Notes: generated by a model not told the origin, from the sequence alone. A stretch of DNA of 64,000 nt from an uncultured Mycoplasmataceae bacterium (GCA_900544585.1 UQVX01000001.1:340063-404062), one strand, 5' to 3'. Counted from the stretch's first letter, positions 47,784 through 60,697 are shown. Translations and numbers: made by a program.

Positions 47784-49261
47784 TAAGCCTTATCTTTCAT
47801 GTGAGGGAACAACAGCACATCTCTAATTGTGTTTTTTTCTGTTAACAACATTACCAGTCTATCCACACCAACCCCAGTGCCACCTGTTGGAGGTAAACCA
47901 TATTCTAATGCATTGATATAATCCATATCAATTTCATTAGCTTCTTCATTACCTAATTCTCTTTCTTTCAATTGTTCTTCAAATCTTTCTAATTGGTCAA
48001 TTGGATCATTTAATTCACTAAATGCATTGGAAAATTCTTTTTGACCAATAAATAATTCAAACCTTCTAGTGAATCTAGGATCTTGGTAATTCTTTTTAGC
48101 AAATGGACTAATTTCAATTGGGTGACCAAAAACAAAGGTCGGTTCAACTAATTTATCTTCACAATATGTTTCAAAAAATGCATTGATAACATGACCATAT
48201 TTCATTTGATGTTTTTCTAGATGAATATTATGTTGTTTTGCTATTTGCACAGCTTGTTCATCTGATTTCACATCATAGAAATTTACACCTGTAGTTTCAT
48301 TGATCAAATCTACCATTTGTACTCTTTTAAATGGTTTAGTCAAGTCAATTGTAAAACCACGATAATTAACAACATCTTTGTGCACTTTTTTAGCACAAAA
48401 TTTAATCATTCCTTCAATCATATCTGCCATATCATCAATGTCAGCATATGCTTCATATGTTTCTATTGAGGTGAATTCAGGATTGTGAGTAGCATCCATT
48501 CCCTCATTTCTAAAAATCCGCCCAATTTCATAAACTTTTTCAAAACCACCAACAATGCATTTTTTCAGTGGTAGTTCAGTAGCAATTCTTAAATAGTATT
48601 CTCTATTTAACGCATTATGATGAGTTGTAAATGGCCTAGCAGCCGCCCCACCCAAAATAGGGTTTAAAACAGGTGTTTCCACTTCAAAATAACCTAATGA
48701 ATCCATGTATTCCCTAATGGCTTTAATAATAATACTTCTCTTGATGAAAGTTTGCATTGATTCATCATTGACAATTAGGTCAACATATCTATTACGAGCA
48801 CGGATCTCTTCATCTACTAATCCATGGTATTTCTCTGGTAAAACTTTCAATGATTTACTCACGATTTTTAAATCATTTACATCTAGTGTAATTAAATCGG
48901 TATTAGTTTTCATTGGTGTACCAATGAATTCAACAATGTCACCAATATCAATTTGTTTAAATTTATTAAAAACATCTGGGGCCAACACCTTTTTATTTAA
49001 ATAAAATTGAGCAGTGCCACTAAAGTCTTTTATCACACCAAAAGTTTGGCGAATATTCATCACTCTTCCAACCAATGTTATTGGTGCTCATTTTTGGTTG
49101 TGTAATTCTTCTTTAGAATAATTGTTATACTTGTCATTGAACTCATGTAATGTACATGTTCGATTCACTTTTTCACATGCAAAAGGATTTTGATTATTTT
49201 TTTGTAATTCTAATAATGTTGCACGTCTATTTAATTCTTGTTCTGTAAATTTTCTATCCAT
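47783..49261 (-). CDS. lysS: Lysyl-tRNA synthetase (class II)
   Basis: 492 residues. OB-fold anticodon domain (about 60-150), class II core with motif 2 [18 protein letters not shown] and motif 3 [14 protein letters not shown]. The ATG at 49261 ([13 protein letters not shown]) follows GGGAGG. One UGA-Trp at 49087-49089. Catalyses charging of tRNA-Lys. Confidence 0.97.
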
Positions 49262-49276
49262 AAATTTATGCCCTCC

Positions 49277-50533
49277 CTAATTAGTAATTATGTCGATAAA
49301 TGTTTGTTTAAATGTATTTGGTCTAATAGTTTGATTAATTTGCAATGCTAATCCTAAAATTAAAGCAACTATGTAAATTATATATAAAAATAATGGTAGC
49401 GCAAACCACAAGCTATTCACAATTAGTTTGGTTGTAGTGAAGCTAATATCAACAGCAACAAACCCAATGATTGTGCTCATAATTATTATCAAAAAATAAA
49501 CAACAGGTCAGACTACAGCTTTGTTAATTGCATCAATGTGAATATTATCTAGAAAATTCAAGTATGCCTTTCTTTTTTTATGCATAATTTTTCACCACAC
49601 TAAATTATTGATGTAGGTGACAAAATATAGTGAGTAGATAATTATGTTTCAAATTACTACTTCCTGATTAGCAAAATCAACTATTTGTTTTAATTGCTGA
49701 TTATTGCCAGTATCACTAATTTTAGGTACATTCATAATTCAAATTGATAGTGCTACAAGGACTAGATTGATAACAAATAAACCAAATCATTCCCAATTTA
49801 TTTGTTTGAAAAGATTAATATAAATAGAAAATTTATTCTTTACTAATTTATAACCAGGCTTTAAATATTTTTCTGTACTAATAGTCATTAGTTTATTGAA
49901 TGTTAAAAATTCCTTGGAATCTAAAAAGATTAAATTTTCAAAATTAGTTTTACTGTTAACAAAACAAATTATTGTTTTGTTATATTGTTTACTGACATAA
50001 TTTAAAAAATTACTTATTTCATCAACTTCAGATTGCGCAAAAATATTTTTCAATAAATTGCAAATTATATACTCACTTGCTTTTGAACATGCTAAACATA
50101 TTTTTAATTTTTCTTGCTCAATTTTGGTTAATTGTTTAATTTTTTTATTTGTTAAATCATTAGAAAAATTAATTTTTTTTAATAGATCATTAATAAAACT
50201 TTTTTCTAAATGAAAAAAACTAGCATAAATCTTAATTAGCTTATTAACTGTGAAATTAGGATTAATGATGGTTGATTCATCACAATAACTTAATTTTTGG
50301 TAACAAAAATTATTAAATTGTGAATTGGATAGATGGATTAAATCATAATCATCAATTATTCACCCACCCGATTCATAGTTTTGCTTGTTTTTGGTAAAGT
50401 TAAATATATTTTGTAATCATTTGTCATTATCGCAAGTTAGAAAGTACAGTTTCTTATCATTAAGCTTTAATGTTAATGCATAAGGTGTCTTGAGATTAGG
50501 TGCTTGTATTTTTATTGATTCAAAATAAAACAT
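49277..50533 (-). CDS. Membrane protein with a degenerate ABC-ATPase-like N-terminal domain
   Basis: 418 residues. The first 270 residues follow the layout of an ABC ATPase without its catalytic residues: LKLNDKKLYFLTCDNDKWLQ where Walker A would be, then WIIDDYDLIHLS, then LTKIEQEKLKICLACSKASE in the signature position, and TIICFVNS at the H-loop. This is followed by four hydrophobic segments (for example FVINLVLVALSIWIMNV, VVYFLIIIMSTIIGFVAVDI). The similarity is by eye and weak. Eight or so UGA-Trp. The ATG lies upstream of a divergent mnmG. Confidence 0.6.
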
Positions 50534-50572
50534 ATTTGATATTTTATAATATCAAGATGAGTGAAATTAATA

Positions 50573-52411
50573 ATGAATAAGGAATACGACGTAATTGTAA
50601 TTGGTGCAGGGCATGCTGGTTTGGAGGCAGCATTTGCTGCAGCAAACAAAAAGAAGAAAACTGCTATTATCACCTTAAGTTTGGATGGTGTTGGCAAAAT
50701 GCCGTGTAATCCATCAATTGGTGGCCCAGCAAAAGGCACAGTAACTAGAGAAATTGATGCCTTGGGAGGCATGCAAGGTAAAGCAGCTGATAGTTGTCAA
50801 ATTCAAATGAAAATGCTAGGTACTTCTAAAGGAGCAGGAGTATGAGCGCTAAGAGCACAAATTGATAAAATTGCGTACCACAAATGATTTTTGGATGCAA
50901 TTGCCCACCAACAAAATTTAGATTTAATTGTTGGAGAAGTGTCTGAATTATTAGTAAACAATAATATTGTTGAGGGGGCCAAAGTTAATAATGAGATTAT
51001 AAAGGCTAAATCAGTTGTTCTTACTTCTGGAACTTACTTGCAGTCTTTGACATTTAAAGGTAAGCAAAAAACATCTGAAGGTGCTGATGGCAGCAGTTAT
51101 GCTAAGTATTTATCACAAAATTTAAAAGAATTAGGGTTTAGTTTAATTAGGCTAAAAACAGGTACGCCACCAAGAATCAAAAAAGATACTATTGATTACA
51201 GTGTAATGGAAATCGACTATGGGAGTACCCAACCATTACATTTTAGTTATGATTCATCATATTTAAAATGAGACCAAAATAACCAAGAACCATGCTATTT
51301 GTTTCATACAAGTCCTATTACACATGAAATCATCAATAATAATTTGCATAATTCAGCAATGTATTCAGGGGCAATAAATGGTGTTGGCCCACGCTATTGC
51401 CCATCAATTGAAGACAAGATTGTTAAATTTAATGAGCGAGAAAGACACCAAATCTTTCTAGAACCTGAATCTAAACATTTAGACACAATGTATTTAGGTG
51501 GTTTTTCTACTTCAATGTCAATAGACATCCAAGACAAAATGATTAGAAGCTTACCAGGGCTAGCAAATTGTACAATTGCTAAGTATGGGTATGCAATTGA
51601 ATATGATGCTATTGATCCCACTCAATTGTATCCATCATTAATGACTAAAAAAATTAAAGGATTATTCAGTGCTGGGCAAATAAATGGTACTAGTGGCTAT
51701 GAAGAAGCAGCTGGGCAAGGGCTAATTGCTGGCATTAATGCAGCTAATTTTGTGGACAACCACCCTTTATTAATTATGGATAGACGAAATAGTTATATTG
51801 GTGTGATGATTGATGATATTGTGACCAAAGGTGTAACAGAACCATATCGTTTATTAACATCAAGAGCAGAACACCGTTTGTTTCTTAGAAACGATAATGC
51901 TGATGAAAGATTGATGCACATTGGTTATGCACAAGGTTTAATTAGTGATAAACAATTTGCTAAATTTGAAAACCAACAATTAATTATTCAACAAATAATC
52001 GAATTTTTACAAACAACAACAATTGGTCAGGTAAAAGAATTAAAAACCAAAATTATTAAAAATAATGCCACATTGTATGATTATTTGAAGCGCCCAGAAA
52101 TTACTTTAAATGATTTGCTCAATTTTTTACCAATTAAAAATTTAGATGGTGAAACAATTCAAAAAATTGAAATTAAAGTGAAGTTTGCTGGTTACATTAA
52201 AGCTCAAGAAGACAAATTACAGCAATACTATAATATGAAAGAATATGATTTGACTCAAATTAGTGATTTTAAAAATATTGCTAATTTATCATTAGAAGCC
52301 ATTGATAAACTTAATAAAATTAAACCATTAACGCTAAGCCAGGCTAGTAGAATTAGTGGTATTAATATTGAAGATATATTAAAAATCAAGTATCATCTTG
52401 ATTTGCAATAA
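50573..52411 (+). CDS. mnmG: MnmG (GidA), tRNA wobble modification FAD protein
   Basis: Partner of MnmE. 612 residues. FAD site [36 protein letters not shown], and the C-terminal [22 protein letters not shown] at 50573 ([11 protein letters not shown]) preferred to an upstream in-frame GTG. Four UGA-Trp. Followed four bases later by rsmG. Confidence 0.97.
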
Positions 52412-52415
52412 AATT

Positions 52416-53126
52416 ATGGACCAAAAAGAATTTGAACAATATCTTTTAAACATCTGTCCTTGAGTATCTCAAGACACTTTTGATAAGTTCACAACTTATA
52501 AGCAAACCCTGCAGCATTATAACCAACAGATGAATCTTTCTAGACTGGTTAGCGATGATAAGATTTATGACCAATATTTTTTAGCATCATTGCTCCCATT
52601 TACCAAATTAGATTATTTTTCTTCAGATATTAATTTATCTTTATTGGATATTGGCACTGGTAGTGGCATTCCAGGGATTGTGTTAAAAATTATTTATCCT
52701 CATTTAAATGTGACACTAGTAGAGGCAAGTGCCAAGAAATGTAAATTTTTAAAAATTATTTTAGATTTATTACATTTAGATGATGTCACATTAGTCAATC
52801 AAAGATGTGAGGAATATATCAAAAATCATCGAGAATCGTTTGATTTAGTTACATCAAGAGCAGTTAGTAGTTTGAATAAAATTTTAGAATTATCAGCACC
52901 ATTTGCAAAAGTTGATGGTCATATTATTGCCTTAAAGTCGCAAAACTATTTAATGGAACTTAGTGAGTCACAAAATGCAATCCAAATTTTAGACTTATCT
53001 CTATCAACAACTATTAACTATAATTTTGCTAATCACACTCATGTGGTTCTAGATTTTCAAAAGAAGCAAATCACAAATAAAATATACCCACGTAACTGAC
53101 AAAAAATTGTGTCTAAACCACTTTAA
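52416..53126 (+). CDS. rsmG: RsmG (GidB), 16S rRNA G527 methyltransferase
   Basis: 236 residues. SAM motif LLDIGTGSGIPGI near residue 72, NLTLVEASAKKC-type motif II (VTLVEASAKKCKFL), and SRAVSSL. Start only visible when TGA is Trp. Its end overlaps the convergent dnaA stop by four bases. mnmG-rsmG beside dnaA is the ancestral origin context. Confidence 0.95.
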
Positions 53127-54466
53127 TTTAATTTCTTGATAATAGAACTTACTAGTTTGCTAAATTCTTTATCACTCATTACTAAACCTTTAATTTTTTC
53201 TGCTCCACTTAAAATGGTGGTATGGTCACGGTTACCTAAAAAACTACCAATATCTTTTAATTGCAATTTAGAATATTCACGCATGATATACATCACAACA
53301 TGTCTAGCTGTGACAATATTTTTTTTGCGACTATTGCCAACTAAATCTGCAACTTTAACATTATAAATTTTTGCAACTGTTTCAATGATTTTAGAAGGGT
53401 GAGCAAATGTATTTTTTTTGTTATAACCTATAACTTTATTATCTACTTCTAAAATATTTCTAATTTCATCTTTATCTAATAATCCAGTTTTTTGTTCAAC
53501 AAAAAAGATTATTTTATTAATTAAACCAAGTAACTTTCTGATGTCACGATCACAAAAATCAATAATTAACATTGTTGCATCATCAGTTAAATAGATGTTT
53601 TGGCTACTCAATGCCCGACTAATGATTATTTTTAGACTATCATCATCTGGTTCTTCTATTCGACAACTAATTCCACTTGAGAATCTGGAGATCATTCTAT
53701 CCTCAAATCCATTTAGTTCATGAGGAGCTCGATCAGAGCTCATGATAACAATTTTTTTATTATTAGTTAAGTAGTTAAAAATTGTAAATAGAATTTCATT
53801 AGTTTTAGTTTTTTCTGACAAATATTGAATATCGTCAATCACTAGAATGTCATAACTACAATATTTATTTTTTAATTTTTCAACCAAAGAACTATTGTTT
53901 TTTTCTTCGAAACAAGCAAACACTTCCCGTATAAATGCTTGTGTTTCAAGATAACAAATAGTTTTATTAGGGTGTTTAGCATTAAACTCATTAATCATTG
54001 CAGTCAATAGATGAGTTTTGCCTAAACCGGTCTTACTATAAATGAAAATGGGATTAAAAACACTGGTAGATGTTTCACTCAGTTGGCTAGCCAATTTAAA
54101 TGCATTTTTATTAAAGTTACCAACAACATATGTTTTGTATGTAATATCAGCATTAATATTTTGATTCAAATTGCTTTCTTGTTTGGTAACTGATGATAAA
54201 TATTCAGATTGCGAGTTGGAATCAACAAACTGAATCTTAATTGTTTTATCAATAATAATAGATAAACAATTTTCTAGTTTATCTTTTTGGTCTTCTAAAA
54301 GTGTTAAGTTAGCACTTTTATTAGTACTAATAATTGCAATATCATTCAAAATATTGATAAGTTTAGTTGGTTGAATTATTTCGTTAATGAATAACTTATT
54401 CTCATTTTGCAATTGATACTTTGCAATTGTATCTTTTCAAATCTGTTCAAAATTCATGTTTTGCAT
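53123..54466 (-). CDS. dnaA: DnaA, replication initiator
   Basis: 447 residues. N-terminal domain with poorly conserved linker, AAA+ domain with Walker A SKTGLGKTHL near residue 160, Walker B LVIDDIQYL, sensor II region, and the C-terminal DNA-binding helix-turn-helix with GNRDHTTILSG (DnaA signature). One UGA-Trp in the N-terminus. Start ATG at 54466 or three codons later. Divergent from rpmH across a 198-base gap. Confidence 0.96.
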
Positions 54467-54664
54467 ACAAATGTCATTTTAAAACTTTATTATGCATAAA
54501 TTAACAAATATTTATTTTCTAAAAATTAAAGATGACAATTCTTTTTCTTGTTGTTAGGTTTAAATCATTAAATAAATATATATGGTAAGATTAATAGGTA
54601 TATATTGTCTATAATATTATTTTGTAGATTGAGTAAATTAACTAGATAAATTTAGGTAAATTTT
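54467..54664. other. dnaA-rpmH intergenic region, origin candidate
   Basis: Very AT-rich 198 bases with a palindromic TTATGCATAA and runs such as AAATATATAT. I see no clear cluster of DnaA boxes (TTATCCACA). The position between dnaA and rpmH is a classical oriC site, but the dnaN-pth gap at 33.9 kb is a competing candidate. Promoters for both genes must lie here. Confidence 0.4.
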
Positions 54665-54811
54665 ATGAAAAGAACATTTCAACCCAACAAAAGAAAAAGA
54701 TTAAAAGTTCATGGTTTCTTATCTAAAATGGATACTAAATCAGGACGTAATGTTTTAGCTAACAGACGTGCTAAAGGTCGTCACAAACTTACAGTCTCAG
54801 ACGAAAGATAA
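54665..54811 (+). CDS. rpmH: Ribosomal protein L34
   Basis: 48 residues: [20 protein letters not shown], then [20 protein letters not shown]. Diagnostic L34 sequence. Precedes rnpA as in nearly all bacteria. Confidence 0.98.
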   Translation: MKRTFQPNKRKRLKVHGFLSKMDTKSGRNVLANRRAKGRHKLTVSDER

Positions 54812-54816
54812 TTATT

Positions 54817-55167
54817 GTGAATAAAAATCATCGCTTGAACAAAAGTGAACAGATTTTAAACACAATTAAAAGCAATAATGTAGTTTACTCATCTACAGTT
54901 AATATGTTTTATAGAAAGAATGATCTTTCTAAGTGACAAATTGCTGTCATTGCTAGTAAGAAAAAGTTTAAAACAGCAGTTCAAAGAAACAAAATTAAAA
55001 GGCAATTAAAAGCAATTATTCGAGAGTTAAATGTTGAACTCGGTGATTATCAAATTGTTTTTATTGTTAAACAAGAGTGAATTAATAAAACTTATTTAGA
55101 AAATAAAACAATTGTTTATAAGTTATTAACTAAGTTATCTAAAGGAGCTGTTAAAGATGTCCAGTAA
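54817..55167 (+). CDS. rnpA: RNase P protein component
   Basis: 116 residues from a GTG start (54817), five bases after the rpmH stop. Diagnostic basic motif AVQRNKIKRQLKAIIRE. Two UGA-Trp. 3' end overlaps yidC by 11 bases. Confidence 0.93.
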
Positions 55168-56281
55168 TGATTCGATTAGACTTGTCTTACCAGGTTTTGC
55201 AAGTGCAGCAACTTCGGATACTCATCGTAAAACCACTAAGAAAATTTTGAAAATTAGTTTAAAAGTTTTAAAAATTTTAATTTATTTAACGTTTTTTGGC
55301 ATCGGTTTGTATGGATGTTTTCAAACTTATACAGATTATTGAACAACATCTAGTACATTAGTTGGTCAAGGGATGGAAATTGGGTTTAGTCCCAATAGTG
55401 GTATTTTTGATCCATCCTATACCTTAATATATTCAGGTACAGGTGGGTATTTCCCAATGTCGACTGAGTTTACAATGGCATATGGACCATTTTATGCAAT
55501 CTTTGTGTGACCATTTGCCATGATTTTGCTTTATTTTATGTATGCTACTAGAAGTTGGCCAGTGGGATTAAATGCTTTGGTAGGAATTTTTTTGATTCTT
55601 TTAATTATTAGATTAATTACTTTAGCAGTTTCGGCTCGCTCAATGTTGCAAGCAGAAAAGATGACTGAGGTGCAGGGTAAGATTGCTGAAATAAATGCTA
55701 AATATAAAGATGCAAAAGACATGCAATCTCGTCAGAAAAAGCAATTAGAAATTCAAGCAATTTATAAAAAACACAACATTAGTCCATTTGCATCAATGGA
55801 ACAAATTTTTATTACGTTACCAATTTTCTTAATCATTTATCGGGTTGTTTCAATTTTAAGACCTTTAAAATTTGCAATCATCTTTAATGCATGAGATTTA
55901 ACTAAATCACCAATCACAGAATTATTGAATAGCTTCACCACAACTGGTTGACCTTACATTTTCTTTTTAATTTTAGTAATCCCGGCCCAATTCTTCTCCC
56001 AAATGATGCCAAGATATTTAGCTAAGAAACGTTCTAGAGGGGCATCAACTGTAGGAGTAAAGAATAATGATGCAATGAAAAAAACTAACACCATTAATTT
56101 AGTAATGTCTATCTTCATGTCTGTTATTACAATTACTGTTGCATCTGGGATTGGTTTATATTGGTTCTTTAGTGCATTATTTTCAATGGCACAATCAGCT
56201 ATTATCCATAAGCTGATTATGAATAAAAAAGCTAAAGGAATAACTATTCAATCTAAGTTATCCAAGTTTGGCATTGATTAA
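55157..56281 (+). CDS. yidC: YidC/Oxa1 membrane protein insertase
   Basis: 374 residues. Inserts membrane proteins alone or with Sec. An N-terminal membrane segment ([17 protein letters not shown]), a short outside loop, then the five-helix YidC core with the amphipathic region [20 protein letters not shown] and the C-terminal [24 protein letters not shown] ribosome-binding site inside rnpA. Four UGA-Trp. Confidence 0.95.
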
Positions 56282-56286
56282 CATCT

Positions 56287-57129
56287 ATGAGTGTTAAAGA
56301 AGTTAGTAATTTTTTAAAGGATAAACAATTTTGCCCTTCTAAAAAATTAGGTCAGAATTTTTTAATTAATCCTCAAATTAAGCAAAGAATTGTCAATGCA
56401 GCTAATTTGCAACCAAAAGACATTGTTTTGGAAATTGGTCCAGGTGTTGGTGCAATCACCAGCATTTTATTGACTCACAAGATTAAACTAATTGCAATTG
56501 AAGTAGATAAAAGGTTAGCTGAACTGCTAACAACAAAACTAAAAACTTATAACAATTTTACTTTATATAATATTGATGCTTTAAAAGTTGATTGGGACAA
56601 GATTTTATTTGAATACACCCAATCAAGCGATGTTAAATTAGTGGCTAATTTACCATATTCCATTTCATCACTACTAGTTTTAAAGATTATTAGAAGTCAA
56701 TTAATTAGTCAAGTAACTATCATGGTGCAAAAAGAAATGGCAGATAGACTATGTGCCAAAGTAGGCACACATTCTTATAACATGTTTACAATTCTAGTGC
56801 AATTATTTTTAGATGTGCAAAAATTGTTTGATGTTGACCCTAGTAATTTTTCACCAAAACCTAAAGTGCAATCTTGTGTAATTCAATTAACTAAAAAGCA
56901 ACCAGTATCTGACCTCTATGATATTAGTGATTTTGAAGTAATTGATAATTTTTTGCACTTGGCTTTTAGTAATAAAAGAAAAACCCTAGTTAATAATTTA
57001 ATTGCTCAATACGACAAAAGCAAAATTTTAAATGTTTTGCAACAAATACAATTACCAAGCATGATTAGAGCCGAACAAATTAGTCCTTGCGATTTGATTA
57101 AAATCATGAAAGCGTTAAACAATGATTAA
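56287..57129 (+). CDS. rsmA: RsmA (KsgA), 16S rRNA dimethyladenosine transferase
   Basis: 280 residues. LGQNFLINP, SAM motif VLEIGPGVGAITSIL, catalytic NLPYSISS, and the C-terminal AFSNKRKTLVNNL. No UGA codon. Five bases after yidC; its 3' end overlaps ispE by eight bases. Confidence 0.97.
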   Translation: MSVKEVSNFLKDKQFCPSKKLGQNFLINPQIKQRIVNAANLQPKDIVLEIGPGVGAITSILLTHKIKLIAIEVDKRLAELLTTKLKTYNNFTLYNIDALKVDWDKILFEYTQSSDVKLVANLPYSISSLLVLKIIRSQLISQVTIMVQKEMADRLCAKVGTHSYNMFTILVQLFLDVQKLFDVDPSNFSPKPKVQSCVIQLTKKQPVSDLYDISDFEVIDNFLHLAFSNKRKTLVNNLIAQYDKSKILNVLQQIQLPSMIRAEQISPCDLIKIMKALNND

Positions 57130-59320
57130 AGCTTATAGCAAATTAAATGTAGGTTTAAACATTGATCCTCAAAGGTTTGATTTTACTGACAAGCATAAAA
57201 TTGAATCTTTATTTGTTATTTACCACAAACTATATGATGAATTAGCAATTTATCCTAATCAAAAACGAAAGGATGATGTCACATACTACATTGATAATAA
57301 CAAAATCAACTACAGCGATTGCTTAGTTGTGAAAACACTAGATTATTTACGACAAAAACAATTAATTACCTCACATTATGATGTAGTTATCAAAAAAAAT
57401 ATTCCTGTTCAAAGCGGATTAGGTGGTGCTAGTAGTGATGCTGCTAGTGTTATCAAAACACTTTACAAGGATTATTTAAAATTGGATATGCTAGAGATTG
57501 CTTTGCAACTTGGTTCTGATATTCCATTTTTTTTATCAGGATATGAAGCTGCAATTATTAGAGAATTTGGTGAATCCATTGAACCAGTCAATCTAATAGA
57601 TTCATCAATATTTGATGTTTACATGACAAATATCCAATTCTCTACAAAACAAGTTTTTGAGATGTTTGATCATTTAAATTCATCAAAGAATAAAAATGAT
57701 TTTTATAAAATTATTAGTGAATTAAATAATTATAATAAACCAAGCAATATTTACAATGATTTATTAGATATTGTCAAACAAATATCGCCAGAGTGAGGAA
57801 AAATTTATGAGCAACATGCTACTAATAATTGCATCACAATGTCAGGTAGTGGAGGTAGCATTGTAGTGATTAATCCTAATAAATTAACAAAAGTTAGAGC
57901 GAGATACGCTCCTAGTCCAACAGGATATTTCCATATTGGTGGAGCCAGAACAGCAATTTTTAATTATCTTTTTGCCAAACATAATCATGGTGATTTCATT
58001 GTTCGAATTGAAGATACAGATATTAATCGTAGTGTAGATAAAGGTATTGAATCACAATTAGATAATTTAGAGTGATTGAATATTATTCCAGATGAATCTT
58101 TAAGAAATCCTAAAGAATTTGGGCCATATGTCCAAACAGATAAATTGCCACGCTATCAACTTTTGGTGCAAAAATTATTGGATGAAGGTAAGGCCTATTT
58201 TTGTTTTTGTGATGAAGAAAAATTAGAAAATGACCGCCAATTAGCATTATCTAATCATCAAACTCCACGTTATTCTAGAACTTGCCTTAATTATAATAAA
58301 GCACAAGTTGACAAATTAATAGCAAGTGGGAAACCTAAAGTAGTTCGTTTAAAAATAGATGACGACAAAGAATACATTTGAAATGATTTAATTAGAGGGC
58401 AAATAATTGTTCCAGGCACTGCAATGACTGACCCCGTGATTCTAAAATCCAACGGGATTCCGATGTACAATTTTGCAGTTGTAGTTGATGACTATGACAT
58501 GTTAATTAGTCATGTGTTAAGAGGTGAGGAGCATATTTCCAATACCCCATATCAAATTGCCATTAGAGATGCATTAAACTTTAATAATGGTATTCAATAT
58601 GGGCATTTATCAGTTATTATTGATGAAACTGGTAAAAAATTGTCAAAACGTAATAAAGAAATGAAACAGTTCATTGAAGATTATAAGACAATGGGGTTTT
58701 TACCAGAGGCAGTATTTAATTTTTTAGGACTATTATCTTGAAGCAGTCCTAATAATGAAGAAATACTAAGTCAAGAACAATTTATCCAATTATTTGATAT
58801 TGCTCGTTTATCCAAATCACCAACATTTTTTGACTACAAAAAGATGTTGTGAATCGGTAATGAGTATTTTAAAAAGATGGATGATGCATCATATATCCAA
58901 TTTGTTAAACCATTTGTGAAATTAGATTTATCAGATTTTTTATTAAGTAATTTTGGCACATTGGTTTTATTGTTTAAGAATCAAATTAGTTATGCAGATG
59001 AACTAAACAATTTGATTAGTGAACAATTTTTAGTAGAAAATATGGAAATTAATTTTGAAGCCAAACAAATTTTAGATGCAAACCAAGATGTAATTGTTAG
59101 TTTGAAAAATGAATTATTAAAAATCCAAGATTGAAATATTGACAATATTAATTTGGCAATTAATAATGTAAAAAATTCAACTAACAAAAAAGGTAAAGAT
59201 TTATTTATGCCTATTAGAATTGTATCTACAGGACTAATGCATGGTCCAGAAATTGCCAAAGTTTTATACTTTGTCCAAGCAAAGAGAATTTTAAATAATA
59301 TTGATAAAATATTAAAGTAA
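57122..59320 (+). CDS. IspE-GltX in-frame fusion (CDP-ME kinase / glutamyl-tRNA synthetase)
   Basis: One uninterrupted code-4 frame of 732 residues. Residues 1-247 are a GHMP kinase of the IspE type: [10 protein letters not shown], the ATP loop [18 protein letters not shown], and motif 3 [12 protein letters not shown]. The usual last 30 or so residues of IspE are missing and GltX begins at once: [20 protein letters not shown] (class I HIGH), RIEDTD, and KLSKRN (KMSKS-like) near residue 505, with full GltX length of about 488. No stop codon separates them; the TGA codons at 57794 and later are Trp. A GGAGG at 57851 and GTG at 57866 could additionally start free GltX. Confidence 0.85.
57851..57868 (+). 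promoter_or_regulatory. Possible internal ribosome-binding site and GTG start for GltX
   Basis: GGAGG followed ten bases later by an in-frame GTG, ten residues before [12 protein letters not shown]. It could give an unfused GltX alongside the fusion. GGAGG also encodes part of the IspE SGSGGS motif, so it may be coincidental. Confidence 0.35.
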
Positions 59321-59339
59321 TTTTGTAAAAGGTGCTTTT

Positions 59340-59819
59340 ATGTTAGACAAAGATTTAGTTGATTTAGGATATGAATATGCTGTTGATTTCTTTAAAAAAT
59401 CTCAAAAAGAAAATCCAGCATTAGATTTTAATAAAATTTGTAAAGGTGCAAAAAAACTAGGTAAGTTTTCAGATGAAGAATTTGATCAAATGCTTGGTTC
59501 ATTCTATGCTGATTTATTACAAGATAATAGATTTGTATTTTTAGGTAATGACCAATGAACATTGAAAGATTTAATTCCAATTGAACAATATAGAAAAAAT
59601 CAAAATTCTTTATACAACTATGATAGTAATGCACCGTTTCAAGAAGTGTATGACGAAGATGCATTACCATCTGAAATGACTAGTGCTGATAATGAAGTTT
59701 ATGAAGAAAATGAAAATGAAATTTCACGTGATAGTTTTGATGATGAAACTAATGAAATGAAATATGAATTTGATGATGAAGATAACATAAATGAAGAAGT
59801 AGATAATGATAAGGAATAA
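59340..59819 (+). CDS. rpoE: RNA polymerase delta subunit
   Basis: 159 residues. N-terminal HARE-HTH domain of about 85 residues, then a very acidic, disordered tail (EVYEENENE, FDDEDNINEEVDNDKE). This is the Gram-positive delta factor that raises RNA polymerase recycling and promoter selectivity. AAAGGTG ribosome-binding site. One UGA-Trp. Confidence 0.92.
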
Positions 59820-60690
59820 TTTCGAATTAGTTAATGCTAAACAAATGTTGACCTTGGCTAATGAACAAAAGTTTGCAATACCACACATCAACATTAACAA
59901 TCTTGAATGAATTCAGGCTGTATTGACGGCTGCACAATTAGCTAAATCACCAGTTATTTTAGGTGTTTCTGAAGGTGCAGCTAAATATATGGGCAGTTAT
60001 GATGTGATTGTTGCAATGGTAAAAACATTACTCAATGATTTGCAGATTAACGTACCAGTTTGTCTCCACTTAGATCATGGTAGCTATAAAGCATGTTTAG
60101 AGGCTATTAAAGCTGGTTTTACTTCGATTATGTATGATGGTTCTCATGAACCATTTGATCAAAACATAAGTAATACTAAAACATTAGTGCAATTATGCGA
60201 ACAACACAATTTATCATTGGAAGTTGAGGTTGGCACAATTGGTGGTTATGAAGATGGTAATATAACCTTTGGTGAGTTAGCTAATTTAGATGATTGCATT
60301 GAAATCAGTCAATTAGATATTGATTTTTTAGCAGCTGGAATTGGTAATATTCATGGTGTATATCCACCAAATTGAAAAGGTTTGGATTTTGAATTATTAA
60401 CTAGCATCGTTAAAGCCACTAATAAAGCAATTGTTTTACATGGTGGTAGTGGAATTAGTGATGAAATGATTAAGCAAGCAATTAGTTTAGGTGTTAGAAA
60501 AATTAATGTTAACACTGAATGTCAAATTGCATTTAGTGAAGCAGTTAAAGAGTACTTTCTTAATAATGACATAATGACAAATCATCATTATGATCCAAGA
60601 AAATATCTCAAATTAGGCAAACAAGCAATTATAGATGTTTGCTTAGGGAAAATGGAATTATTTGGCAGTAGAAATAGAATTGCGGATTAA
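59806..60690 (+). CDS. fba: Class II fructose-bisphosphate aldolase
   Basis: Glycolysis: cleaves fructose-1,6-bisphosphate. 294 residues. LVNAKQMLTLANEQKF, zinc ligands in CLHLDHGSY, IGNIHGVYPPNW and VLHGGSGI, and NVNTECQIAF. ATG at 59806 lies inside rpoE and restores the family N-terminus (FELVNAKQM). Two UGA-Trp. Confidence 0.95.
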
Positions 60691-60697
60691 GTAGGAT

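Noticed and set aside
54467..54664. DnaA-box cluster
   Set aside because: Only a palindromic TTATGCATAA resembles a box; no repeated TTATCCACA-like motif could be found by eye.
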